Below are positions 26,472 through 35,152 of a stretch of DNA of 64,000 nucleotides, piece after piece. Source of the DNA: Prevotella melaninogenica (GTDB taxonomy: Bacteria > Bacteroidota > Bacteroidia > Bacteroidales > Bacteroidaceae); assembly GCF_018128065.1 (NCBI RefSeq), contig NZ_CP072360.1, forward strand, positions 1,244,501-1,308,500, written 5' to 3'. Below the pieces are notes generated by a model. The model worked only from the letters and a program-made list of their open reading frames with translations. It was not told the DNA's origin and ran no database searches. The position numbers and the translations under genes were made by a program. Every line of letters begins with the position of its first letter. The stretch's first letter is position 1.

Positions 26472-28046
26472 ATGACAGAGGAATATCAGTTACGTGTTTT
26501 GCCCCAAGTTGGCTATAATGAAGACAACATAAAAGCATACCTTGCTAAGGAAAAGGGACTGGATGAGCGTACAATTTATCGTGTTCGGGTATTGAAACGT
26601 TCTATTGATGCACGTCATCGCGACATATATGTTAATTTGAAAGTTCGTGTTTATATAAACGAATTTCCACAAGATGACCCTTATGTTAAGACTGAATACC
26701 AAGACGTAAGTAGTCGTCCTTCGGTCATTGTTGTGGGTGCTGGTCCTGCTGGTCTGTTCTCTGCTTTGAAACTTATAGAATTAGGATTACGTCCAATAGT
26801 CCTTGAACGTGGAAAGAATGTACGTGATAGAAAGCTCGATATTGCTTTGATCACCAAGACGCAAGAGATTGACCCTGAGTCGAATTACTGCTTTGGCGAA
26901 GGTGGTGCTGGAGCTTATTCGGATGGAAAACTTTATACACGAAGTAAGAAACGTGGACCTGTAGATAAGATTCTAAACGTCTTTTGTCAGCATGGTGCAT
27001 CGCCTTCTATCCTCGCAGATGCCCATCCGCATATTGGAACAGACAAACTTCCACGTGTGATAGAAAATATGCGTAATACGATACTTGACTGTGGAGGTGA
27101 GGTTCATTTCCAAACCAAGATGACCTCATTAATCATCGATCGTGATAAAGTTGTTGGTGTTGAAGCTGTTGATAATCGTGGAGCAATCACTATGAAGCGA
27201 GCTTTTCATGGTCCTGTTATTCTTGCAACAGGTCATTCGGCACGTGATGTCTATCGCTATCTTGCAGAAGCAGGTATTGAGATGGAAGCAAAGGGAATTG
27301 CTGTTGGTGTACGATTAGAGCATCCTTCTCATCTCATAGACCAAATACAATATCATAATAAGAACGGAAAAGGAAAGTATCTTCCAACAGCAGAGTACTC
27401 TTTCGTGACACAAGTACAGGGACGTGGCGTTTACTCTTTCTGTATGTGTCCAGGTGGTTTTGTGATTCCTTCGGCTACTGGTCCAGAACAGACTGTTACC
27501 AATGGTATGAGTCCTGCCAATCGTGGAACGCAATGGTCGAACTCAGGTATGGTTGTTCAGCTGAATCCAGAAGATGTTAAAGGTGATGATGTTCTACGTA
27601 TCTTGCGTTATCAGGAACAGTTAGAACGAGACACATGGCAGCAGGGAAATCGCAAGCAGACAGCTCCTGCGCAGCGAATGGCAGACTTCGTAAATAATCG
27701 TCTGTCGTATGATTTGCCTAAGTCAAGCTATGCACCAGGATTAATTTCCAGTCCGCTTCATTTCTGGATGCCATCCTTTGTTACGAAACGACTCCAAGAA
27801 GCTTTCAAAACCTTTGGCAAACAGGCTCATGGATTCCTTACTAATGAAGCCGTAATGATAGCCTCAGAGACTCGTACCAGTTCTCCTATTCGTATTCTGC
27901 GTGACCGAGAACGACTCATGCATATCCGCCTTGAAGGGCTATTTCCTTGTGCGGAAGGTGCTGGTTATGCAGGTGGAATCGTCAGTGCAGGCATTGATGG
28001 AGAACGATGTGCAGAAATGGTTTCGGCTTATCTCCAACAGCTATAA
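26472..28046 (+). CDS. FAD-dependent dehydrogenase (COG2509 type)
   Basis: A 524-residue flavoprotein of unknown substrate. An N-terminal domain of about 80 residues (MTEEYQLRVLPQVGY ... ARHRDIYVNLKVRV) precedes the Rossmann FAD site VIVVGAGPAGLFSALKLIE and, further on, CFGEGGAGAYSDGKLYTR, HPHIGTDKLPRVI, VILATGHSARDVY and a C-terminal EGAGYAGGIVSAGIDGERCA. This layout is typical of the uncharacterised FAD-dependent dehydrogenase family found widely in bacteria. Length is normal. It is transcribed divergently from thrA and converges on the nad operon; a repeat array lies in the gap. Confidence 0.88.
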   Translation: MTEEYQLRVLPQVGYNEDNIKAYLAKEKGLDERTIYRVRVLKRSIDARHRDIYVNLKVRVYINEFPQDDPYVKTEYQDVSSRPSVIVVGAGPAGLFSALKLIELGLRPIVLERGKNVRDRKLDIALITKTQEIDPESNYCFGEGGAGAYSDGKLYTRSKKRGPVDKILNVFCQHGASPSILADAHPHIGTDKLPRVIENMRNTILDCGGEVHFQTKMTSLIIDRDKVVGVEAVDNRGAITMKRAFHGPVILATGHSARDVYRYLAEAGIEMEAKGIAVGVRLEHPSHLIDQIQYHNKNGKGKYLPTAEYSFVTQVQGRGVYSFCMCPGGFVIPSATGPEQTVTNGMSPANRGTQWSNSGMVVQLNPEDVKGDDVLRILRYQEQLERDTWQQGNRKQTAPAQRMADFVNNRLSYDLPKSSYAPGLISSPLHFWMPSFVTKRLQEAFKTFGKQAHGFLTNEAVMIASETRTSSPIRILRDRERLMHIRLEGLFPCAEGAGYAGGIVSAGIDGERCAEMVSAYLQQL

Positions 28047-28159
28047 GCTTATCTTTTAATAGTAAGAAAGTGATTAGGCTTTACTTATAGTTTACTTGAG
28101 AAGGTATTAGAAGACTTGAAGTATCATCCTCTACTCCTATAGAATATCTTTATCGAATT

Positions 28160-28245
28160 ATTTTCACGAAAAGAAAAGTTTATTTACGTGAGAAAAAAAT
28201 ATTTCTTTACATGAAGAAAAGTGTTTTTCTTCATGTAAAGAAATT
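28160..28245. repeat. 22-bp-period palindrome array, family 2 copy B
   Basis: Four units with steps of about 21, 23 and 23 bases: TTTTCACGAAAA (28162), TTTACGTGA (28183), TTTACATGAA (28206) and TTCATGTAAA (28231). The last two form a longer hairpin. It lies between the convergent dehydrogenase and nadC genes and could act as a terminator for both. Confidence 0.7.
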
Positions 28246-28270
28246 AGATTTATTGACATCTTACTAAGAA

Positions 28271-29137
28271 TCAATCTTTTGAGACAACTGCCTTGAAGCT
28301 CATATCAAGTCCCTTAACACTATGTGTTAGGGCACCAAAAGAGATGAAATCGACTCCAGCTTTTGCGTAAGGAATCATCGTTTCAAAAGTAATTCCACCG
28401 CTTGATTCCGTCTCACAGCGACCAGCTACAATATTGACAGCTTTACATGTGTCCTCTGGTGTGAAGTTATCAAACATAATACGGTCACAGCCTTCATTCA
28501 GAGCTTCTTCCAACTCCTTAAAGTTTCTTACCTCACATTCAATCTTAAGGTCATCTTTACCATGTTCCTTGCAATATTGCTTTGCACGTGAAATTGCATT
28601 ATGCACACCACCACAGAAGTCAACGTGATTGTCTTTTAAGAGAATCATATCGAAGAGACCAATGCGATGATTCATTCCGCCGCCTATCTTCACAGCTTCC
28701 TTTTCCAACATTCTCATTCCTGGTGTTGTCTTACGTGTGTCTAAAACGCGTGTCTTCGTACCAGCATCAACAAGTGCCTGTTGGTACTTGTGCGTCATGG
28801 TAGCAATACCACTCATACGTTGTAGGATATTAAGCATAAGACGCTCTGTCTGTAACAAGCTCTGCGTTCTACCCTTCACACTCATGGCAATATCACCAGG
28901 TTTCACATGTGTACCATCTTTTATATAGACTTCCACTTGTAGTTCTGGGTCGAAAAGGTGGAACACTCTTTTAGCAACCTCAACTCCTGCCAAGATTCCT
29001 TCTTCTTTGATTAACAACCTACTTTCACCCATAGCATCTGCAGGGATACAACAAAGCGTTGTATGATCACCATCTCCTATATCCTCACTGAAAGCGAGTT
29101 CGATAAGTTTATCATTAAGTTCTTCTACCGACAACAT
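28271..29137 (-). CDS. nadC: Nicotinate-nucleotide pyrophosphorylase (carboxylating)
   Basis: A 288-residue quinolinate phosphoribosyltransferase; turns quinolinate and PRPP into nicotinate mononucleotide, the third step of de novo NAD synthesis. Motifs: ALSEDIGDGDHTT-type start (LAFSEDIGDGDHTTLC), QRMSGIATMTHKYQQAL, TRVLDTRKTTPGMRMLEK, GGGMNHRIGLFDMILLKDNH, IECEVRNFKELEEAL and ESSGGITFETM. Length is normal. Last gene of nadB-nadA-nadC, 15 bases after nadA. Confidence 0.96.
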   Translation of the reverse strand: MLSVEELNDKLIELAFSEDIGDGDHTTLCCIPADAMGESRLLIKEEGILAGVEVAKRVFHLFDPELQVEVYIKDGTHVKPGDIAMSVKGRTQSLLQTERLMLNILQRMSGIATMTHKYQQALVDAGTKTRVLDTRKTTPGMRMLEKEAVKIGGGMNHRIGLFDMILLKDNHVDFCGGVHNAISRAKQYCKEHGKDDLKIECEVRNFKELEEALNEGCDRIMFDNFTPEDTCKAVNIVAGRCETESSGGITFETMIPYAKAGVDFISFGALTHSVKGLDMSFKAVVSKD

Positions 29138-29152
29138 AATAATATGATTAAA

Positions 29153-30145
29153 TTATAAACCTAAACTTTTTGAGATATCCAACATCTTATGGATTGACTT
29201 GACAGCCTTCTTTGCCAACTCAGGTTCCACCTCGATAGCTGGCCATTCATATTTCAAGCAATTATACAGCTTCCTCAATGTGATATATTTCATATACTCA
29301 CACTCGTTACAAGGGCTATCGCTATCATTAGGAGGGGCAGGAATGAAAGTTTTTTGTGGAGCCAACCGCTGCATTTCAACAAGAATACCACTCTCTGTCA
29401 CCACAATAAACTCCAGAGCATCACTCGTAACGCTATACTTTAGCAAGGCAGACGTGCTCCCTACCTTATCTGCCAAACTAAGTATGGCTGGTGGACATTC
29501 AGGGTGAGCCAGGACTTTAGCAGCCGGATGTTCGTGTTTTAGTTGTTGAATCTTCTCAACAGAGAATCTATCATGAACCTCACAAGCTCCATCCCAAAGC
29601 AACATCTTGCGTCCTGTTTGTTCGCTTATATAATGACCTAAGTTCTTATCTGGTCCAAAAATAATAGGGGTGTCTTTTGGTAAAGACTCTACAATTTGCT
29701 TTGCGTTACTACTCGTTACTACAACATCAGTTACCGCTTTAGTTGCCGCCGTTGTATTGACATAGCTTATCACCGTATGATCAGGATGAGCCTGTACGAA
29801 CTTCTCAAACTCATCAGCAGGACAACTCTCAGCCAAAGAACAAGAAGCATTAAGGTCGGGAACAAGAATTGTCTTTTCAGGACATAAGATTTTATTTGTC
29901 TCACCCATGAAATGTACGCCACACATAACGATGATATCGGCATCAGTAGAGGCAGCCTTTTGTGCCAAAGCCAAGCTATCTCCAACAAAATCAGCTAATT
30001 CTTGGATTACACCTTCTGTATAATAATGAGCCATGATAAGCGCATTCTTTTCCTTACACATTCGGCGTATTTCTGCTTTTACGTCAATCCCTTCTGGAAT
30101 AGGTTCATCTATATAACCTTGTTCCAGCCACTTTTCGTTTATCAT
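29153..30145 (-). CDS. nadA: Quinolinate synthase
   Basis: A 330-residue [4Fe-4S] enzyme that joins iminoaspartate and dihydroxyacetone phosphate into quinolinate. Motifs: ALIMAHYYTEGVIQELADFV, VMCGVHFMGETNKIL, VISYVNTTAATKAV, CEVHDRFSVEKI, HPECPPAILSLAD and the C-terminal PCNECEYMKYITLRKLY. Cysteines in the VMCGVHF and PCNEC regions are likely cluster ligands. The ATG at 30145 (MINEKWLEQG) is chosen over one ten codons upstream because the family begins near here. Middle gene of the nad operon. Confidence 0.95.
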   Translation of the reverse strand: MINEKWLEQGYIDEPIPEGIDVKAEIRRMCKEKNALIMAHYYTEGVIQELADFVGDSLALAQKAASTDADIIVMCGVHFMGETNKILCPEKTILVPDLNASCSLAESCPADEFEKFVQAHPDHTVISYVNTTAATKAVTDVVVTSSNAKQIVESLPKDTPIIFGPDKNLGHYISEQTGRKMLLWDGACEVHDRFSVEKIQQLKHEHPAAKVLAHPECPPAILSLADKVGSTSALLKYSVTSDALEFIVVTESGILVEMQRLAPQKTFIPAPPNDSDSPCNECEYMKYITLRKLYNCLKYEWPAIEVEPELAKKAVKSIHKMLDISKSLGL

Positions 30146-30216
30146 TTTATTTTGTATTATAAATCGAGCGTACAATAACTATTGTACTGTTCGTATCACC
30201 TTACTATATTCCTATA

Positions 30217-31806
30217 CTACTTCTTGTCGTATGCATGCTTTGGATAATCTACCGTATAGTGCAAACCTCGACTTTCCTTTCGCTCTATAGCCTGTCTTGT
30301 TATGAGATAACCAACATTTATCATATTGCGAAGTTCACAAATATCCTTCGTTGCCGTGACACGCTTAAAAAGGTTCTCTGTTTCCTCATATAGCAAGTCA
30401 AGCCTTGCCCAAGCACGTTTCAAGCGCAAATCACTTCGTACAATACCCACATAGTTACTCATGATTTCACCAACTTCTTTAATACTCTGCGTGATTAAGA
30501 CATGTTCTTCATTGGTCATTGTACCCTCATCATTCCACTCTGGGACATGCGTATTAAAATCATAGTTATCTATCACCTGAAGTGCATGGTCAGCTGCTGA
30601 CTTAGCGTAAACGACGGCTTCTATCAGCGAATTGCTGGCAAGTCGGTTTCCACCATGTAGACCTGTACACGAACATTCACCCACAGCATAGAGTCTATGA
30701 ATAGAACTTTCAGCATTCAAATCAACCTTTATTCCTCCACAGATGTAATGTGCACTGGGACAAACGGGGATATAGTCCTTTGTTATATCGACACCAATAC
30801 TCAAGCATTTCTCATAGATATGCGGGAAGTGGTGTTTTGTTTCTTCAGCATCTTTATGTGTTAAGTCAAGGCAAACATGGTTTAGTCCATGAATCTTCAT
30901 CTCATGGTCGATAGCTCGAGCAACAATATCACGCGGCGCAAGAGAGAGACGTTCGTCATACTTCTGCATGAACTCCTGCCCATCAGGGAGTCGCAAAATG
31001 CCACCATAACCACGCATTGCCTCAGTAATCAGAAATGCAGGGTGGGTCTCGGAAGGATTATAAAGAACCGTAGGATGGAACTGTACAAACTCCATATCCT
31101 TTACTGTTCCCTTGGCACGATAGACCATTGCAATGCCATCACCAGTAGCTATGACAGGGTTAGATGTCATTGCATAGACTGCTCCGACACCTCCTGTTGC
31201 CATAAGTGTTACCTTACTCAAGAAAGTATCAACCTTTTGGGTATCAGGATTGAGGATATAAGCACCATAACATTCAATGTTTGGAGTTTTACGCGTCACC
31301 GTCATTCCTAAATGATGTTGCGTGATAATCTCAACAGCATAGTGATTCTCAAAAATTGTGATATTAGGATTTAACCTCACTGCTTCCATTAATCCACGCT
31401 GTATCTCAAATCCTGTGTCATCAGCATGATGGAGAATACGAAAATCACTGTGACCACCTTCACGATGTAAGTCGTATGTACCGTCTTTGTTCTTATCAAA
31501 GTTAACGCCCCATTTGACAAGTGTCTTGATTGCTTCTGGCGCATTACAAACAACTTGCTTAACAGCTAAAGGGTCAGAAATATAATCACCAGCGATCATA
31601 GTATCGTTGATGTGCTTTTCAAAATTATCTATGGCAAGGTTCGTTACCGCTGCTATTCCTCCTTGCGCCTTAGCCGTATTGGCTTCATCTAAAGAGGTCT
31701 TGCAAACAAGGGCAACCCTTCCCTTACCACTATTTGCCACACTCAAGGCATAACTCATTCCTGCTATACCACTACCAATAACCAAGAAATCGAAATTGTA
31801 TATCAT
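30217..31806 (-). CDS. nadB: L-aspartate oxidase
   Basis: A 529-residue FAD enzyme that oxidises L-aspartate to iminoaspartate, the first step of NAD synthesis. It shows the FAD site FLVIGSGIAGMSYALS, the family stretch KAQGGIAAV, the HREGGHSDFRILHHAD active-site region, ATGGVGAVYAMTSNP, EFVQFHPTVLYNP, CPSAHYICGGIKVD and the C-terminal RKESRGLHYTVDYPK. The start at 31806 (MIYNFDFLV) puts the FAD site at residue 8 as usual. First gene of nadB-nadA-nadC; promoter at 31843. Confidence 0.96.
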   Translation of the reverse strand: MIYNFDFLVIGSGIAGMSYALSVANSGKGRVALVCKTSLDEANTAKAQGGIAAVTNLAIDNFEKHINDTMIAGDYISDPLAVKQVVCNAPEAIKTLVKWGVNFDKNKDGTYDLHREGGHSDFRILHHADDTGFEIQRGLMEAVRLNPNITIFENHYAVEIITQHHLGMTVTRKTPNIECYGAYILNPDTQKVDTFLSKVTLMATGGVGAVYAMTSNPVIATGDGIAMVYRAKGTVKDMEFVQFHPTVLYNPSETHPAFLITEAMRGYGGILRLPDGQEFMQKYDERLSLAPRDIVARAIDHEMKIHGLNHVCLDLTHKDAEETKHHFPHIYEKCLSIGVDITKDYIPVCPSAHYICGGIKVDLNAESSIHRLYAVGECSCTGLHGGNRLASNSLIEAVVYAKSAADHALQVIDNYDFNTHVPEWNDEGTMTNEEHVLITQSIKEVGEIMSNYVGIVRSDLRLKRAWARLDLLYEETENLFKRVTATKDICELRNMINVGYLITRQAIERKESRGLHYTVDYPKHAYDKK

Positions 31807-31842
31807 AAGGCCTTTACGTCTGATATCATAAATTAGTAGGTG

Positions 31843-31872
31843 CAAAAGTAATAAAAATTACCATAACATCAA
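31843..31872 (-). promoter_or_regulatory. Promoter of the nadBAC operon
   Basis: On the minus strand TTG, a 19-base spacer, then TACTTTTG (31843-31850) followed by C. It starts 37 bases before the nadB ATG. Confidence 0.65.
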
Positions 31873-31994
31873 TAAGAAAAGAGTATTTATATTTATACGT
31901 GCATGATAAAAGTGTTTCTAATCATATTGAATATTAGTTCTTTTTTATCTGATTTAATGGTAAGCAAGCCTCTCTCTTTCCATTTCTTACTATT

Positions 31995-32047
31995 GTGCGG
32001 ATGGTAAACACCAATGGTGCGGATGGTAAACACCAATGGTGCGAAAT
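31995..32047. repeat. 22-bp tandem repeat, family 3 copy A
   Basis: Two identical 22-base units (31995-32016, 32017-32038) and nine bases of a third. Each holds GGTAAACACCAAT, and the junction CACCAATGGTG is a palindrome. The same core occurs at 35080. The rest of the gap between nadB and rprY (31807-32237) holds the nadB promoter and the rprY terminator. Confidence 0.8.
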
Positions 32048-32152
32048 ACTAACACATAGCAAGAAGAACTCTAATTTGTGATATGTCTACTATGTTTTCA
32101 TCTATATTTTAGGATAGATTCTTATCTCTCAACTTCCTTATTAAACAATAGA

Positions 32153-32193
32153 AACGCTATTCTTTCCTCTCTTGAAAAGGAAAGAATAGCGTT
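32153..32193 (-). terminator. rprY terminator
   Basis: A perfect 16-bp stem AACGCTATTCTTTCCT / AGGAAAGAATAGCGTT with a 9-base loop, followed on the minus strand by TTCTATTGTTT. It lies 45 bases after the rprY stop. Confidence 0.8.
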
Positions 32194-32237
32194 ACTTTTT
32201 AGAGGTTCTGTAAATAAAACATTACAGACTATAGTTT

Positions 32238-32945
32238 TTACTGCTCGTCTGGTACAATGAGTTTATAACCCTTACCGTGAATATTGATAATCTCAACCTG
32301 TGGGTCTGGCTTCAAATGCTTACGCAACTTAGTGATATAAACATCCATTGAACGTGCATTGAAGTAGTTATCGTCAATCCAAATGGTCTTCAAAGCATAA
32401 TCACGCTGAAGAATCTCATTAGAGTGTGCGCAAAGCAAAGCAAGCAATTCATTCTCCTTTGTTGTAAGCTTAGTTGCCTTCTCTGGGTTGTTATCCAAAG
32501 TAAGCAACTGCTTCTGTGTATCAAAGGTGAAACGACCAATAGTGTACATTGTTGACTCCTTGGTCTTTTTTCCTCTTACACGACGAAGGATTGCCTCAAT
32601 ACGGAATACGAGTTCTTCCATAGAGAATGGCTTAGTGATATAATCATCAGCACCAATCTTGAAACCTTCCAAGATATCCTCTTTCAACTGCTTTGCAGTA
32701 AGGAAGATGATAGGAACTTCTGCATTTGCCTGACGAATCTCTTGTGCAAGGGTGAAACCATCCTTCTTTGGCATCATAACATCAAGCACACAGATATCAT
32801 ACTTGCTCTTCAAGAAAGCTCTGTAACCAACCTCACCATCAGGGCAGAGGTCAGCTTGGAAGCCTTTTGCCTGCAGATATTCACTCAACAGTGTTCCGAG
32901 ATTCTCATCGTCTTCACACAACAGAATTTTCAATTTATCATCCAT
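32238..32945 (-). CDS. rprY: OmpR-family response regulator, RprY type
   Basis: A 235-residue two-component regulator. Receiver domain (about 5-120): acidic pair EDDE near residue 13, phosphorylation site VLDVMMPKKDG (Asp near 55), the Thr in IFLTAKQ and the Lys in DYITKPFSMEEL. Winged-helix DNA-binding domain from about 140 (LTTKENELLALLCAH, YFNARSMDVYITKLRKHLK, IINIHGKGYKLIVP). It closely fits RprY of Bacteroides/Porphyromonas and follows the kinase gene by 40 bases. Known regulon in relatives includes stress and sodium responses; not testable here. Confidence 0.9.
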   Translation of the reverse strand: MDDKLKILLCEDDENLGTLLSEYLQAKGFQADLCPDGEVGYRAFLKSKYDICVLDVMMPKKDGFTLAQEIRQANAEVPIIFLTAKQLKEDILEGFKIGADDYITKPFSMEELVFRIEAILRRVRGKKTKESTMYTIGRFTFDTQKQLLTLDNNPEKATKLTTKENELLALLCAHSNEILQRDYALKTIWIDDNYFNARSMDVYITKLRKHLKPDPQVEIINIHGKGYKLIVPDEQ

Positions 32946-32985
32946 AACTTATACGTATTAAATTGTTTATACTCTTAATTATCTT

Positions 32986-34542
32986 TTATTCTTCATCTTC
33001 CTCATCGCGAATAACGGGGAGTTTAATGACGAATTTTGTTCCTTTACCATATTCGCTCAGCACCTTAATCTCTCCTTCATGTAAGTCAACCATCTTCTTT
33101 ACATATGCCAAGCCTAAACCAAAGCCTTTGACATCGTGAAGATTACCAGTGTGAACACGATAGAACTTATCAAAGATCTTCTTTAAGTTCTCCTTCTTTA
33201 TTCCTTGACCAGTATCACGAACTGAGAGATAGAGATTCTCATTCGTGTTCCATGTCTTCAGATAAACATCTAATGGTTCGTCTGGTTTTGCATATTTAAC
33301 GGCGTTATCCAAGAGGTTAAAAATAACATTCTGAAAATGCATTTCATCAACATACATGAGCGAGTCAACCGCTTCAATCTCTGTATATACTTTACCACCA
33401 GTATGCTCAACACGCAAACTAAAGGAATGAGCAATCGTCTCAACCATTTCGTTAAGGTCGGTATATTTCTTCTTTAACACAGCCTTCTTGCGATCATACA
33501 TACTCATCTGGAGTACCTTCTCAACAAGGAAACGCAGACGTTTAGACTCATCATTAATTACACCTCCTAAGTGTTCTATCATCTTTGGGCTCTTTGTCAA
33601 CGTCTTATCGTTCATCATCTGAGCAGCCAGAGAGATACTTGCGATAGGCGTTTTGAGCTCATGTGTCATGTTATTGATAAAGTCATTCTTTATCTCACTG
33701 TAACGTTTCTGTCGGAAGATGGTTACAATCGTGAAGATAAAGGTAACCAACAACACGAAAGTGAAGATGATGGATGGAATCATAAACCGTACACTGGAGA
33801 AGATGTAGTTGTTCATCTGTGGAAAATGAACCTTTACAACGCCCATTCTATTTACAGGATCGTTGCGGAACAACACCTGAGAATAAGTATTCTCCTCACC
33901 ATCACTCACATAATCAGGACATTTATAAACCTCTCTACCATCTTGTGTCGTCACCGTGAAATGATAAGGAATATTGATTCCATTGTTCATCATTTCCGCC
34001 TTTAAGTCCTGATCCAACAGCTTAAAGTTAATTCTATTTCGCAACGGCTTATCTGAAGCAGAATAAAGGATATTGTATATCACCTCCTCCAACATTGCCT
34101 TCTGATAGACGTAACGATTGCGAACAATCTCCTGCATGTTGCGCTTTGTAGCAGACAGTGTACTACTATCATTGCGCAGAATCATAGCTTTTGGTGTCAA
34201 AGATGGCTTTGCTTGAAGCAGTTTTGCCTCAAATGAAGTATATGGCTCCCCCTGTTCGTCTGTGACAGGAGCTTGATGAGCGGAAGTAGATGTATCTTTA
34301 TCTGTATTCTGCTCTTCGCCTTGTGAGCGTTCTTTCTTATTTATATCATCCTCCAAATAACGAAGAGTCTCATTCAACTCCATATTGCGAGATGCTTGAT
34401 AGAGGGCACGGTTGACGGATTCGTCAAACTGTTCCTTCTTCATCTCAGCCATTTCTTCAATGTAGTTGAGCTGGAGCAGAAGCAAACCAAGGAACGAGAG
34501 TCCCATGATTATGGCTATTGTCCAAATTGTTTTCTTCTTCAT
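32986..34542 (-). CDS. rprX: Sensor histidine kinase, RprX type
   Basis: A 518-residue membrane kinase partnering RprY. First transmembrane helix at about 8-26 (IWTIAIIMGLSFLGLLLLQL), a periplasmic sensor region of roughly 220 residues, second helix at about 258-280 (FMIPSIIFTFVLLVTFIF), HisKA with the phospho-acceptor in FINNMTHELKTPIASISLAA, and an ATPase domain with NVIFNLLDNAVKYA (N box), VRDTGQGI (G1) and GFGLGLAYVKKM (G2). All key residues are present. Gene order kinase then regulator, with promoter at 34616. Confidence 0.9.
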   Translation of the reverse strand: MKKKTIWTIAIIMGLSFLGLLLLQLNYIEEMAEMKKEQFDESVNRALYQASRNMELNETLRYLEDDINKKERSQGEEQNTDKDTSTSAHQAPVTDEQGEPYTSFEAKLLQAKPSLTPKAMILRNDSSTLSATKRNMQEIVRNRYVYQKAMLEEVIYNILYSASDKPLRNRINFKLLDQDLKAEMMNNGINIPYHFTVTTQDGREVYKCPDYVSDGEENTYSQVLFRNDPVNRMGVVKVHFPQMNNYIFSSVRFMIPSIIFTFVLLVTFIFTIVTIFRQKRYSEIKNDFINNMTHELKTPIASISLAAQMMNDKTLTKSPKMIEHLGGVINDESKRLRFLVEKVLQMSMYDRKKAVLKKKYTDLNEMVETIAHSFSLRVEHTGGKVYTEIEAVDSLMYVDEMHFQNVIFNLLDNAVKYAKPDEPLDVYLKTWNTNENLYLSVRDTGQGIKKENLKKIFDKFYRVHTGNLHDVKGFGLGLAYVKKMVDLHEGEIKVLSEYGKGTKFVIKLPVIRDEEDEE

Positions 34543-34615
34543 TACTCTCTACTTTATATCCATACTGCTCATAGAAGAAATCCACTCACAGCACCATATA
34601 TTTATTTTTCGACTG

Positions 34616-34623
34616 CAAAGATA
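34616..34623 (-). promoter_or_regulatory. -7 element of rprXY
   Basis: Minus strand TATCTTTG followed by C, 74 bases upstream of the rprX ATG. Confidence 0.55.
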
Positions 34624-34911
34624 GGATTTCCTTAAATAATTAACATCTAAAAGTTAAGAAATAACATATAATTGTTTTTCATTAACTAAATATTACTTTT
34701 TAGATTAATAATTATCAAGTATAGTCTTCAACATGTAACTTTAACCACTCCAAAAGATCTGCAAGAAAGTAAAAGAGCTAATAAAACATTTATTTAGATT
34801 CACAAAACAAAAGTAAGTAAGTCTTTCTATAAATCAACAAAATGCATTAGCTGAAAACAAAACGTTTATTTTTTATACAAAAGAATACACCTAAGAAAAA
34901 TATTATTTTAT

Positions 34912-34919
34912 TATCTTTG
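34912..34919 (+). promoter_or_regulatory. -7 element of the outer-membrane receptor gene
   Basis: TATCTTTG about 234 bases upstream of the ATG at 35153; if used, it gives a long leader that contains the repeat at 35058. The remaining divergent gap 34543-35152 is AT-rich with no other feature seen. Confidence 0.45.
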
Positions 34920-35057
34920 TAGACTCATTAAACCTATTGCCTACAAACAAAAATAAATTAATATGCTATCCAGTAAACATCTCTCACATAAGTTAATCTT
35001 TCATGTATTACAATATTATAATGAGAATAATAATCAAACTTCTCATATTTTACCGAT

Positions 35058-35115
35058 GTGTTGATGCCCAACACAAGTGGTGATGGTGGTAAACACCAAT
35101 CGTGTTGAGTGCTTA
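35058..35115. repeat. 22-bp-period repeat, family 3 copy B, in a 5' leader
   Basis: Units at 35058, 35080 and 35102. Unit 1 is a hairpin GTGTTGATGCCCAACAC, unit 2 contains GGTGGTAAACACCAAT (shared with 31995), unit 3 begins GTGTTGAGTGC. It ends about 40 bases before the receptor ATG, so it would be in its mRNA leader. Confidence 0.65.
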
Positions 35116-35152
35116 GTATACTATAAAAATAGATATAAATATAACAAACCTC

